DNA of 64,000 nt. It comes from Choricystis sp. odSpoLacu1 (lineage: Eukaryota > Chlorophyta > Trebouxiophyceae). Below the pieces are notes generated by a model. It ran no database searches. It was not told where the DNA came from and worked only from the letters and a program-made list of their open reading frames with translations. The stretch covers positions 62,001 through 126,000 of the forward strand of contig OY253652.1 of NCBI GenBank assembly GCA_958009055.1, given 5' to 3'. The translations under genes were made by a program, and so were the position numbers. Numbering within the stretch: the first letter of the stretch is position 1; each line of letters begins with the position of its first letter. Positions 30,778 to 41,013 of the stretch are shown here, in pieces.

Positions 30778-32365
30778 ATGCGCACAGCCGCCCGCCTGCG
30801 CCCGCTCGCGCGCCACGCTGCGGCGGTGCGCCGGCGGCCCGCGGCATGCGCGGCAGTGTCAGCCGCCGCCGCCAGCGACCGAGGTGCGTGGAGGGTTTGT
30901 GAACATGCTTGTGCATCAGTCTCTTGGACAGAGAGTGGGAGAAACAAACGGTCTCACCATTTTTTTTCCTGTCCTCTCAGCGCGTGTCACCCGCCTCGAC
31001 GACACTGCCACCGCGGCCGCCCTGGCCAACGCGACCGGCTTCCAGCTCGCCGTCCTGGGGTCGGGCGTCGCCCCACCCACCCCCTCCCGTGGCGCCCCCT
31101 GCATCGCGGTGCGTGGGGAGGCGACCGCCTGGCTCTTTGACGCTGGAGACGACACCCAACGCCAGCTTGTCCGCACCGCCCCCCTCCGCTCCGGCCGGGT
31201 GGACGCCTTTTTTGTGACGTCACGCGCGGGTGGGGGCGCCCTGGGCTTGCCTGGCATGCTGTGCATCGCCTCTGCGGCGCGTGACGCGACGCGGGAGACG
31301 ATGCCGAGCCGAGGCGGGGGCGGAGGGTACGGCCGGCGCCCGCCGCTGCCGCCACCCATTGCACCAGTCGCCGTGTTTGGCCCCCCGGGTGTCGCCGACT
31401 TTTTGGCGGCCACGCTGGCATTGTCAGACACGTTTCTGGCCATGCCGGTGACCGTGTTTGAGTTTGTGTGGCGGCCGCACGACGGCCCTCCGCCGGCGTC
31501 GCCCCTGGGTCGCGGCGCGCGGGCAGAACGCACCCTCCTGTCACGCCGCGCCCGCCTGTCGGTGGCCCAACTGACGCCGGACGCGTTCAATCCGCACGGA
31601 TTCCATGATGTGACGGCAGCGGGGGATGCGGCGGCGGCGGCTGCGAGCGGGGGGCGGGCGACGCGCCCCTCCGCCGACGACCCCCGCGCCTCCACCCGCC
31701 CCCCCGTCCTCCCCGGCCCGAGCCACCCGGGGGCCGACCTCAACCCGCACGACGCGTGCTGGACCCTGCTGTTTGACCGGGGCGTCGTCGTGACGGCGGT
31801 GCCGTTGGGAGGGGGTGGTGGTGGCGACGACGCAGAGGGCCCCCCCGCCCTCGCCTTCACCGTCCGCGAGCCCGCCCGCGCCGGCCGCCTGGACGTCGAC
31901 GCCGCCCACGCGGCGGGCGTGCCCCCCGGACGCGCCTTCTCAGACCTCAAGCAGGGGCGCCCCGTGTCGGTGGGGGGTGGGCGCGTGGTGCAGCCGGGCG
32001 ACGTGGTGGGCGCTGATGTTCCTGGCCGCGTGATCGCGCTCGCGGGCGACCCTCCCACCGACCCCGCATCACCATCCTCACTGCCCAACGCATTGACGAA
32101 AGCCGCCCTCTCCTTTGCGGGTGCCGACCTGCTCGTCGCGGGCGCTGCCTCCGCCGCCGATGCGGGCGCGGCCGCCGCGGCCGCGGGCGTTGGGACACTG
32201 CTGCTCACTCGCTTCCCGCCGGGCGCCGACCCGGGCGCCGCGGTGGCGGCCGCGTCCGCGGCGGCGGGCCCAGGCGTGCACGTGATGTCGGCGTCCGACA
32301 TGGATGTGTTGAGCGTGGAGAGGCGGGAGGCGGGCAAGGCAGGGGGTGGGGTGACCGCGAAATGA
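30778..32365 (+). CDS. tRNase Z-like protein lacking the catalytic metal site
   Basis: Exons 30778-30883 and 30981-32365 give 496 residues. The first 35 (MRTAARLRPLARHAAAVRRR) look like an organelle targeting peptide. The fold landmarks of RNase Z are present: FQLAVLGSGVAPPTPSRGAP, WLFDAGDDTQRQLVRTAPLR, GLPGMLC, ACWTLLFDRGVVVTAVPLG, GRAFSDLKQGRPVSVGGGRV and PGRVIALAGDPPTD. The zinc-binding HxHxDH motif is gone: where active enzymes read TH-LHGDH-xxGLPG, this has TSRAGGGALGLPG, so all three His and the Asp are replaced. The later LTHF His is also absent (LLLTRFPPGA). Active tRNase Z removes 3' trailers from pre-tRNA; this product is probably non-catalytic, like the dead half of long tRNase Z but standing alone. 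Confidence 0.82.
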
Positions 32366-32518
32366 AAAGAAACACTGGGTGTTCGTTTGTTTTTGCACAC
32401 TGTTTGCACACTGTGCCGCGTGATCCCCCACTCTCGCCCACCTCTCACCCTGTTTCTTTGGAACAGGCTGTGCTAGGAAATCAGAAGAACGAAAAAAGAC
32501 GGGGGAATGATCTCTCTC

Positions 32519-33833
32519 TCATCCCTTGACCACGCCCCCACGCGCTGGCCGCCACAGCGACCGCGCGACGCCGGCCGCGGCAGCCGCCAGCGCCTTCGCC
32601 CGGGCCGCCACCTCGTGCGGCGAGGCGGGGGAGACCCAGGCACCGGAGCCGGCGCTCGACCGCGCCGCCTGGCGAGGCGCGGCGCTGGGGCGGCGGCGGC
32701 GCCCACGCGCAGCGCGCCACGGCACAACAGCCGGCTCCATGAACGCCGCCCGCCCGCCGCTGGAGGGGGGGGAGGCGGACGCTGCCGCCGACGCGTCGGG
32801 CGAGGGAGACGAGGAGGCGGGAGGCGGGGAGGAGGCTGCGGGCGTGGGGCGGGAGGGCCACGCGTCGCCAACTGCCGCGCGCGCGGCCGCGGCGGCCGCG
32901 GCGGCCGCGTCGGCGCCGCGCCGGTCGGCGGAGCGGCGCGCCTTGGCGGCGCGGGCGGCGGCCCAGGCGGCCGCCACGCGGGCGGAGCGGCGCAGCTCAG
33001 ACTGCAGGCGCTCGCGGTCGGCTGGTGGTTGTTGGAAGGTGTGTGCGTGTGAGAAAAATGAAGACACACCTCTGATCCCTTCCTCCCCTGCACACACACA
33101 CACTCCAACACTCACCACGCGCAATGCTCTGCCACAGCTCCCGCTCCGCCGCCCCCATCGCGCGCCACTCGGCGGACGCCGCCTGCATGACACGTGCGAG
33201 GGCGGGCGGCTTGCCATCGCCGCCGCCACGAGTCGCAGCTTCGCGGCGGGCCTGGACGAACGCCATCCAGGGGGTGAGGGGGGGGCGGGGCGCGTCGGAG
33301 CCCCGGGTAGGGCGGCGGCGCGCGGCGCGGCGGGGCGCGGCGGTGGTTGGGGGCGGGGTGGCTGTGTGTGGGTTGAGAAAATGTGGGACCGCGTGTGGAG
33401 GTGGGCGATCAGGGGCAAGGCTTGTGCGCGGCGCGACGGTGGGGGCTGGGGTCGCGAAAAAAAAGCGGCGGGGGCGCGGGCCGGCCCCGACGTTCGGCCT
33501 CGTTCCAATCGGCGCCCCTGCCTGCTCCCTCCCTCTCTCTCCGAACCCTCCACCCCGCCAGCCGACGGCAAAGTTCCAGCCGCACGCGCGGCTCCACCAA
33601 TTGGTGGTGCCAGAGCCAGTCGCGGGCGCCAACCTCCTTTTTGCCGTCGCCCCCATTGAATCGTCGGGTCCTCCCTCCCCTCTCCTCCTCTCACCTTCGC
33701 GTGCCACGGGCAGCCTGTCCCCCCGCACAGCCACGCCTGCCCCCTCTGAGCTGCCCCGGTGAGCCACGGGCAGGGGCAGGGAGTGGCCGTAGAAGAGGGA
33801 GGTGCGAATCGGGGGGGCGGACGACGAGGCCAT
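32519..33833 (-). CDS. HMG-box-like protein
   Basis: Exons 33833-33695, 33361-33116 and 33021-32519 join in frame to give 295 residues. The HMG-box-like segment spans exons 2 and 3: RPPLTPWMAFVQARREAATR, ARVMQAASAEWRAMGAAERE, LWQSIARADRERLQSELRR. It keeps the usual pattern (proline, aromatic near the start, W-x-x-M/L, central W and a basic third helix). The 50-residue N-terminus (MASSSAPPIRTSLFYGHSLP) and the Ala/Arg/Pro/Ser-rich C-terminus match nothing I know. HMG boxes bind or bend DNA in the nucleus or in mitochondrial nucleoids; this one is diverged, so function is inferred. Intron 1, at 333 bp, is long for this window and may hide a further exon. The 3' end converges on the tRNase Z-like gene. 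Confidence 0.6.
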
Positions 33834-34204
33834 GGTGTGTGGCGTTGGTGTGTCGCTCTGCGCTTCGCGGCGCGTGGGTGTGAAGGGAGGGTGGCTGTGC
33901 TCGTCGCGAGGACACGGGAGTGGAGCCACCAGGCACCGCTGTGCGAGAGCGGGCCGCAACACCAGGCGAACAAAACAGAAAGATGGGGGGTTGTTCTTTC
34001 AAGTCGTCGTCGTTTCCCACCCGTTTTTTTTTCAGACTGGCCAAACAAAAAAGCAGGGACAAGTTTTCTTGCACGAACACACAACGATCCAATGCGACCG
34101 CGACATAAAAGAAGACAAAACAAACAAAGCAACACTAGTTTTTTTTTGGGGGGCAAAAAACCGGGCGACACACAAAAACACACCACACACCAAAACCCCT
34201 CTCA

Positions 34205-35668
34205 TCACCGTTTGCCCCGCTTGGCGGGCCGCGCCGCCGCCGACGCCGGCGCGGGCGACGCCTGCGTCGCCAGCGGGGGCGGCATGGGGGCACCGTCCCC
34301 ACCCGCGTCGTCGCTGCCCGCGTCGGCGGCGGCGGGGTGCGACGCTTCCGAGCCGGCCAGCGGGGGCGGCGTCGCGGCGGCGGCAGCGGCCGCGGCCTCG
34401 CACGCCCGTTTTTTGGACAGGCGATACTTTTGCAGGTGGGAGGCCACATTCTCACGGGACAGGCCTTCCACGTTCATCATCTGTGTGTTGGGAGCAGGGG
34501 AGGGTGGGACGGGAGGCGAGCGTGCGTGCGCTTGATTTCTCTCTCTTCCCTCCCTCTTTCTCTCCCCCCCACAGACCACCACTCACGTTCATGATCGTCT
34601 TAGGCACCGCCGCCTCCTCCCCCAGCTTGGCCACGGCATCCAGGAAGCGTTGGTGCAGGGCGGGCGTCCACACGAGGCGCGCGCGCTTGGCTTTGCCGCC
34701 CTCGCCACCACCGCCCGCGTCGGAAGCCGCGGAGCCGGCGGCGGGCTTGAGGGAGGGGGAGGCGACGGCGGCGGCCGCGGCAGCAGCCAGCAGGGGGGAG
34801 GCGGGCGGCGGGGCAGAGGGCGGGGGGGCGGGGGCGGCCGGTTGGCCGGCGTGCCGCGCCGCGGCGGCCGCGGCCGCCACCTGGGCCGCCGCCGCGGCCG
34901 CCATCTGTTGCTGGGCCAGGGCCAGGGCGGCGGGGTCCCACCCGGAGTAGGGGGAGGCGAGGCCTGGAGGTGCGGGGAGGAGAGGGTTGTGAGCGTGTGG
35001 CGGTGGCGTGGGGGTCACGGCGAAGCGCGAAAAAGTGGACGCCCCGGGCGAAAAAGGGAGCCCTCGTGCGTCGTCTCCACGCGCCCTCTCCCCCCCGTCC
35101 CGCCCGCGCAGGCGGCACGCACGCCCCTCCCCACTCGTGTGGTGGGCGTGTGGGGGCGAGCGGGGCGTGGAGCGGGCGTGGAGCGGGCAGCACAGCGCGG
35201 CATGGCGAGCGAAGGCTCGCTGGCAATCCGCCCTCCGCCCACCCTCTTCCCACACTCACCAAGCGCCGCCGCAGCAGCCGCATCATAGTACATCGTTCCA
35301 AACGGCGACCCCGCCCCGAAGAACGCCAGCGGCGCCAGCGCGGGCGGCGGCGGCGCGACCGGCAGCGGCGGCGGCGGCGACGTGGGGCCGCCCCCGCCGC
35401 TGGCGCCGCCCGAGCCGTAGGTGCCGGGGCGCCCAGAGGCGGAGGCGCCGCCGCTGCCCCCCCGCCAGGCGGCGGGCGTGGCGCGGGGGCGGGGGGGGGG
35501 CAGGGCAAAGGCAGCCGCGAGCGAGGGGGTGAAGAGGCAGGCGTCGAGGGGGGGGAGTTCCTCGAGGCGGGGCAGGTCGGCCACCAGGTCGGACCCCATC
35601 GTGAGCGCGCGGTCGTTGGAGTGCTCGCCCCGGAGGGAGAGGGGGGAGGCGGTGGCGACGGTCGTCAT
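34205..35668 (-). CDS. GARP (Myb-like) transcription factor of LUX/PCL1 type
   Basis: Exons 35668-35260, 34963-34587 and 34480-34205 join in frame to give 353 residues. The DNA-binding B motif, split by intron 2, reads KAKRARLVWTPALHQRFLDA, VAKLGEEAAVPKTIMN and MMNVEGLSRENVASHLQKYR. The VPKTIM-x-MNVEGL-RENVASHLQKYR form is diagnostic for the LUX/PCL1/BOA subgroup of plants and ROC15-like factors of green algae, which act in the circadian clock. The N-terminal region is Pro/Gly/Ala/Ser-rich with a conserved-looking LPRLEELPPLDACLF patch. The C-terminus ends in a basic AKRGKR, possibly a nuclear signal. The flanking non-coding stretches 33834-34204 and 35669-36028 (370 and 360 bp) hold only 3' and promoter sequence of same-strand genes. 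Confidence 0.88.
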
Positions 35669-36028
35669 TTTTTGACAGCGATGGGAGGCGAGGGACTGCA
35701 CGCGGGGGTGCGGCGGTTGGCGAGCTTGCGCGTTGCCTCGGGCCGCGCAAAAGCGTGGGGGGGGGAGCGATGAGGTGCACACGCGTGTGCTTGTGGGGGG
35801 CGGGCGGTGTGGCGGGCGCGGGGCGCAGGGGAAAGGCGCGGAGAGTGTGGGTGTTTGTTTTGCTCGCGAAAAGTGGGCGCTTCCGACGCACTTTTAAGAA
35901 AAAGGGCGCTCTTCTCCTCCCTGAAAACAAAATCAAGGTCGACGGGGCCTCTGCACACCACGCTGGGGCAGGCCACACAGCCAGACAGGGTCAGGAAACA
36001 ACTTAAAACAAACGCACAACTTTTTTCT

Positions 36029-36931
36029 TCACCCGCGCGTCGCGTCCCCACTGCCGTCGTCGCCCCCATCTTCACCCACCCCACCATCAGCCGCCCGCCA
36101 CCCGCACGCCCTCGCGTACGCCCCCCCCGGCGTCACGCCCGACCACCACACCTCGGCCGCGCCGCCACCAGCAGCAGGGGCGTTGGTTTTCTCACCGCCT
36201 CCTCCTCCTCCTCCTGCCGCCCCCATCTCCTCCTCCGCCGGCGCCACACTCGTTTGATAGTACGCCCGGGCCGCCCCCCCCGCCAGCGGCGGCCCCCCAC
36301 CCGGTGGCCGCGCCGCGTGCGCCACCGCCGCGCTGCCGCCGCGCGCGGCGCCGCAGGGACCGGCGGTTGCCCACCCACTGACCACAGTCTGGGTGGCGAC
36401 GGGACCATCAGGACCCCGTGTGTCGATGTAGGTATTGGTGACACCGCCCGCTTGCAGCGTGAGCGCGGGAGGCAGGGGTGGTGGAGGGGGGGCAGCCGCG
36501 GGTGTCGCCGCCGCGGCTGCAGCCGCCGCCGCGGCCCACGGTGGCGGCGTGGCCGTCCACGGCGTCGTCCACGTTGTGACGGCGACGTGGGGAGGCAGCA
36601 TCCACGGCTGGGGGGCGGTCAGAGCAGCAGGCTCAGCGACCGCGCCTCCACCCGGCTCACTCCCGCCGCCCCAGCCGCCAGCCGCAGCCGCAGCATCCCC
36701 CCACGTCATGGCATGCACGCCGTCTTCCCAGGGAGATGGCGAGGGTACCCCCCCGCCCGACACACCTGATTCAGCAGGCGGTGGCGGTGGCGGTGGGGGC
36801 ACGCCCGACGACGCGCCCGGGTGCAGGTCGTGGCGGGCAGCGACAGCAGCCAGCGGTGGCGGTGCGACCGAGTTGGAGGCGGTGGATGGAGACGGGGAGG
36901 GAGGGCGGCGGGGGTGAGGCGGGTCGGGCAT
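36029..36931 (-). CDS. low-complexity Pro/Gly/Ala-rich protein, unknown function
   Basis: A single uninterrupted exon of 300 residues starting MPDPPHPRRPPSPSPSTASN. It is mostly disordered, with poly-Pro, poly-Ala and poly-Gly tracts. A few more complex islands are present: WEDGVHAMTWGDAAAAAGGW, QPWMLPPHVAVTTWTTPW, AGGVTNTYIDTRGPDGPVAT and EVWWSGVTPGGAYARACGW. The frame is kept open over 900 bp with the strand's usual GC3 bias, which supports coding. I recognise no family. The start is divergent from V-ATPase subunit E, 231 bp away. Confidence 0.5.
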   Translation of the reverse strand: MPDPPHPRRPPSPSPSTASNSVAPPPLAAVAARHDLHPGASSGVPPPPPPPPAESGVSGGGVPSPSPWEDGVHAMTWGDAAAAAGGWGGGSEPGGGAVAEPAALTAPQPWMLPPHVAVTTWTTPWTATPPPWAAAAAAAAAATPAAAPPPPPLPPALTLQAGGVTNTYIDTRGPDGPVATQTVVSGWATAGPCGAARGGSAAVAHAARPPGGGPPLAGGAARAYYQTSVAPAEEEMGAAGGGGGGGEKTNAPAAGGGAAEVWWSGVTPGGAYARACGWRAADGGVGEDGGDDGSGDATRG

Positions 36932-37162
36932 GGGGGAAAGTGTGGGTTTGTTTGTGTCCAATGTGTGGGTGTTTTCAGTGTCGGACGCCGTGCTGGGACA
37001 GTCGGGCGCCAGTGCAGGCCCCAGCTGGGGGCAGGGGAGTGGGAACGCGAGGCGTCCGGCAAAAGAGGCCGCAGCAAAAAGAGGTCGGTCTGCAGGCGTG
37101 CCTTCACTCTTCTTTTTCTCTTCTCTCCACCCGTGTGCCCCCTCCCTGTCAAGCGAGCCACC

Positions 37163-38375
37163 ATGGACGACGCAGAGGTGGGTGCTCTGCGCCTCTGGCC
37201 TACGTGTGTGGGGATGGGCGGGCCGAACAGAGACGAGGGCGGGCAGGTCCGCGGAAACGCTCCCCCCATCCCCGACGCGTCGAGGGCAGGCGATTTTGCT
37301 CTCCGCTTTCTCGTGCCCTTTTTCCTGCCCGCCTCGATGCCGCCCAACAGACTGCACGCTCTGCCGGCATCCAGTGGGGATGGCAGTGTCTTTGCCGCCC
37401 GTGTTTTTCGCCCGCCACGACCCAAACACCCATTCGCGTGTATTTTTGTTTGCCGACCTCCCTCCCCTCCCCTCCCCTCCCTCCACCCCCCAGGTCGAGC
37501 GCCAGATCGACCAGATGGTCCGCTTCATCCGCCAGGAGGCGGAGGAGAAGGCGGCCGAGATCGGGGTGTCGGCCGAGGAGGTGCGTTATGGGCAGAGGGG
37601 AGGCAGCTGGTTCCCTCTCTCCCACACACCGCCCGTCGCCCACCCACACTCACTCTCTCTGCCCTCCTATCACACACAACCCACTTCACACAGGAGTTCA
37701 ACATCGAGAAACTGACCCTTTTAGACGCCGAAAAAGCGCGCCTCGGGCGCGAGTTTTCGCGCCGCGAGGCCGCGGTCGCGGTCAAACGCAAAGTCGACCG
37801 CTCCAAAGCGGTCAACGAGGCAAGGCTGCGCGTGCTGCGTGCCCAGGAGGACGCCCAAGCGGGCGTAGTGGCGGCGGCGGGCACCGCGGCCGCGGGCGTG
37901 GCCAACGACGCAGGCAAATACGGCGCCCTGCTGGCCGACCTCATCGCCCAAGCCGCCGCCAAGCTGGGCGAGCCCGACCTGGTCATCGTGGGTCGGCGCG
38001 AGGATGCCGCCCTGCTGCCGGGCGCTGTGACCGCGGCGGCCGACAAGCTGGCCGCGCGTGGCGACGCGCCCAAGCTGCGCGTCGCCGACGACGAGTTTTT
38101 GCCGCCCCCGCCAGGCAAAGGGGGGGCGGATGGATGGTGAGTGTGGGTTTGGGAGAGGTGGCGGGGCTGTGTGTGTGGGGAGAGAGACGAAGAAAAACGA
38201 CAACCCACCTCCCCTCCCTCTTCCCCACCCACCCCCCAGCTCCGGCGGCGTCGTCGTCCGCACTCCAGACGGCCTCATCCGCTGCTCCAACACACTGGAC
38301 GCCCGCCTGGCCACCGCGTACGCCCAGAACCTGCCGGCCGTGCGCGCGGCGCTGTTTGGCGGGGGGGCCGCGTGA
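37163..38375 (+). CDS. VHA-E: V-type proton ATPase subunit E
   Basis: This is a peripheral-stalk subunit of the vacuolar proton pump, linking the V1 head to the membrane sector. Exons are 37163-37177 (only five codons, MDDAE), 37494-37580, 37694-38136 and 38240-38375, all in phase, giving 226 residues, the usual family length. The N-terminal helix reads VERQIDQMVRFIRQEAEEKA, EIGVSAEEEFNIEKLTLLDA and EKARLGREFSRREAAVAVKR. The C-terminal globular part includes LVIVGRREDAALLPGAV and, across the last splice site, CSGGVVVRTPDGLIRC-NTLDARL. Intron 1 is 316 bp, long for this window. Confidence 0.96.
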
Positions 38376-39003
38376 AAGGAGGGCGAAAGGAGGGGGGCGC
38401 CTCCCTGTTTCACCTCTGTGTTTTTTTTTAATGTGGCGGTGTGTGTGTGTGTGTGTGTGGGAGCACGAGTTTGGGGAGAGAGAGAGCGGGTGTTTTTTTT
38501 TTCGTGTGACGCAGAGAGAGAGAGACGGCCGCGCGAAAAACGAAAAAGACGCTCCTCATCACCTCTCGACTTCCCAAACTCACGCCCTTTCTCTCCCACC
38601 CTCCCACCGCCGCCTCGGGCACGCCGCCCCGCGCGCTCCGTGTCCCTAACAGGTGCCCCACCCCTCCTGCCCCCCTACCCACGCGCCCGCGCTGCGCGCC
38701 CGCCCCCGCCGCGCGCGCGAAACCTCAACCCTCCCTCCCGCGCCCCCGGCTCGCGTCCGCCCCTCCCCTCGGCGGCCTCCGACCCGTCTCGGACGCACTC
38801 GCCGTCGCTTTCACAACCAGGTGGGTGTAGTTTGGGAGGGTGGCGAGGGGGGAGGGGGGCGGTCGGGCGGTGCACGCGCGGGTGCGAGGGTTTTGAGTGG
38901 GCGACCACCGTCGTCGCCGCTGCCGCGCTGTGTGTGTGTGGTTGGCGCCTCACCGCCGCCCTCCCCCGCTTCCTTTCTCAGCTGTGCACCGTCTGTCGAT
39001 ACG
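38376..39003. other. intergenic region and probable 5' UTR intron of the orphan gene
   Basis: It contains a (GT)n microsatellite near 38440-38459 and a pair of splice motifs, donor GTGGGTG at 38821 and acceptor CTTTCTCAG ending near 38981. These would form an intron just upstream of the ATG at 39004, so bases before 38821 may be a 5' UTR exon. No other gene is supported. Confidence 0.5.
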
Positions 39004-40749
39004 ATGCCTGGAACTGCTGCTGGCGCTGCGACCCGCCGCGCCAACGCTGCTGCGGCCGGCCACAACTTCAACCAGGCAACGGCCCGCGCGAACCGTGGCA
39101 AGGGCAAGTACTGCTATGCGGGGCTCGAGCTCCGGCGCCTCTTCGCCTACGCCGGGATCAAACTCGCTCAAGGCCGTGGTTTTTACTTCTATGCCAAACT
39201 CGCCATCACCAAAGAGCAAGTCGACGCCTTTCTTGCGGCCGCCGAAGCGTCGTGCGGCAGCGTAGCCGCCGTGCTGGAGCAATGGCGCTGCTTCATCATC
39301 GCGCTCGTGCGTGTGCTGGGCATCTGCCACCCCGGCTACACGGACGAGGACCTGGCGGAAGACCCGTATGCGACTAACGAGTTTTGTGTTCGCGCCCGCA
39401 CCCTGCGCGCCGCGGTCGTCGCCGACGCTCGCTCCCGCCGCGTCACGTTTGACGCGGCGCTGTCTGTCCCCCCCCTCGTGGCCGCGATCGTGAGCGTGCT
39501 GATTTGCGACGAGTTCGAGCACATCAAACTTTTCCACAACGTGTCGGCCGAGCTCAAAGCCGACCGCAGCGCGTTGGTGGCGGAGGTCGCGCGCCGCTCC
39601 GCGTTTTCGCTCTGGGAGATCGCGTCCGGCCGCGCCCCCCCCCATCTACCACCCGAGTGGCGTGCTGCACCCCGCCCGCATCCCCGGTGGCCGCCGCGGC
39701 GCCGCCGCCGCCCCCGCCACGGACGAAGACGACGAAGCCGACTCGCTGGACGAGTACGCGACGGACGACGACGCCGACGGCGACGCCCCCGCTGGCACCG
39801 TCTCCCTGGCCGCCCTGACCGCTGCCCTGGGCGCCAACCCCGCCGCGGGCGCCACCGGGGACACCCCCTGGTACATGTGCCAGCCGTCCACCTTCGACGC
39901 ACCCTGGGCGACCCAGATGGATGGCGACGCGGGTCGCCGCTGCGCCTCGACCTGTCGGCCGTTAAGCTGACCCCCTTCGTCTTCGACTACGCCGCCCTGG
40001 GGGACGGCTCCCTCGTCTGCTCCCGCGCCCGCACGATGGTGCACGTGCTGCAGAACCAGTACCCGGGGGCCACGGAGGCCGCGATCGCGGCCGGGTTTCC
40101 CGACACGAACGAGGCGCCGTGGTCGGTGGCGACGCCGACGGACGACCACCCCGGCCGCCGCGTCGTGCTGCCCACGGGGGATGTGGTGGTGGCGGCCACC
40201 AGCGTGGCGGCGCTGGAGGTGGTGTTGGACAACATCGGCAGTGAGTCGGGTGCAGAAGAGGGAAGAGAGAGAGCGCGGACGCGCGTTTTTTGTTTTTGCC
40301 CCTCCCACACACTACACCCACCCTCCCCACCCTCCCACCCCCTCCACCACTCCCATCTAGTCCCCGGCCACCCCAACGAGCGCAACCGCCCCGACTTCCT
40401 GCGCCGCTGGTTCGCCAACCTCCTGCACCAGACCGACGACGCGACCGCCGCTCACTTCACCCGCCTGCGCGACTCCTGGCCCCCGGAGCCCCTCCACCCG
40501 GCCGAAGTGGCCCGCCACGACAAGTGGAACCGCACAGCGGCCACCGTGGAGAAGATGACGCGCGGGGAGTGGACGCGGGAGGGGGGCGTGGACGATGCGC
40601 CGCTCGTGCCCAACCCGGCGCGCCTGGTCGACCTGCAGGTGGCGGCTCGCTACTGGCAGGCGCAGGCTAACTATCGGAACGGGAGCTCGTGGCACCCGCA
40701 GGTCGGGGAGCCGGCGCAGGTGGCGCTGACGCGGCGCCCGGGGGCGTGA
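39004..40749 (+). CDS. orphan protein, about 540 residues, unknown function
   Basis: Exons 39004-40240 and 40361-40749, joined by a phase-1 GTGAGT...TAG intron. The N-terminal 210 residues have balanced composition unlike the Ala-rich neighbours: FNQATARANRGKGKYCYAGL, YFYAKLAITKEQVDAFLAAA, VAAVLEQWRCFIIALVRVLG and SVLICDEFEHIKLFHNVSAE. The frame moves at a 9-C run (39635-39643) and returns near 39920-39950. Between these points the better frame encodes an acidic linker (DEDDEADSLDEYATDDDADG) and DTPWYMCQPSTFDAPWATQ. The rest reads LTPFVFDYAALGDGSLVCSR, HVLQNQYPGATEAAIAAGFP, NERNRPDFLRRWFANLLHQT and ends after RLVDLQVAARYWQAQANYRN. I recognise no domain. The helical, Trp/Tyr-containing architecture could be a structural or nucleic-acid-associated protein, but I will not name one. 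Confidence 0.6.
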   Translation: MPGTAAGAATRRANAAAAGHNFNQATARANRGKGKYCYAGLELRRLFAYAGIKLAQGRGFYFYAKLAITKEQVDAFLAAAEASCGSVAAVLEQWRCFIIALVRVLGICHPGYTDEDLAEDPYATNEFCVRARTLRAAVVADARSRRVTFDAALSVPPLVAAIVSVLICDEFEHIKLFHNVSAELKADRSALVAEVARRSAFSLWEIASGRAPPHLPPEWRAAPRPHPRWPPRRRRRPRHGRRRRSRLAGRVRDGRRRRRRRPRWHRLPGRPDRCPGRQPRRGRHRGHPLVHVPAVHLRRTLGDPDGWRRGSPLRLDLSAVKLTPFVFDYAALGDGSLVCSRARTMVHVLQNQYPGATEAAIAAGFPDTNEAPWSVATPTDDHPGRRVVLPTGDVVVAATSVAALEVVLDNIGSESGAEEGRERARTRVFCFCPSHTLHPPSPPSHPLHHSHLVPGHPNERNRPDFLRRWFANLLHQTDDATAAHFTRLRDSWPPEPLHPAEVARHDKWNRTAATVEKMTRGEWTREGGVDDAPLVPNPARLVDLQVAARYWQAQANYRNGSSWHPQVGEPAQVALTRRPGA

Positions 40750-41013
40750 GAGAGAGGGTGTGGGTGTGTGGGTGTGGGTGTGGGGGTGTCTTTCTTTCTT
40801 TCCCTTTTCTTTCTTACACACACACACAACAACGATATCAACTGGAGCGTGCTCCACCACTGCTGTCAACACGCGCAATCAACAACCGGGGGGAGAGTCG
40901 GCGTGTTTCTTTTCTTTTTCTTTTTCTTTTCCGGCGTCTGTCTGCAAAACAACACCCCGTGCCTTTTTCCTTTTTACCCGTGTGCGCGCCTCCTCCCACA
41001 CACACTGCCCACA

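Noticed and set aside
38653..39003. Upstream in-frame extension of the orphan gene (MPHPSCPPTHAPALRAR...)
   Set aside because: It reads through a GTGGGT...CAG intron and is Pro/Arg-rich; the ATG at 39004 begins the balanced-composition protein, so the upstream part is treated as 5' UTR.
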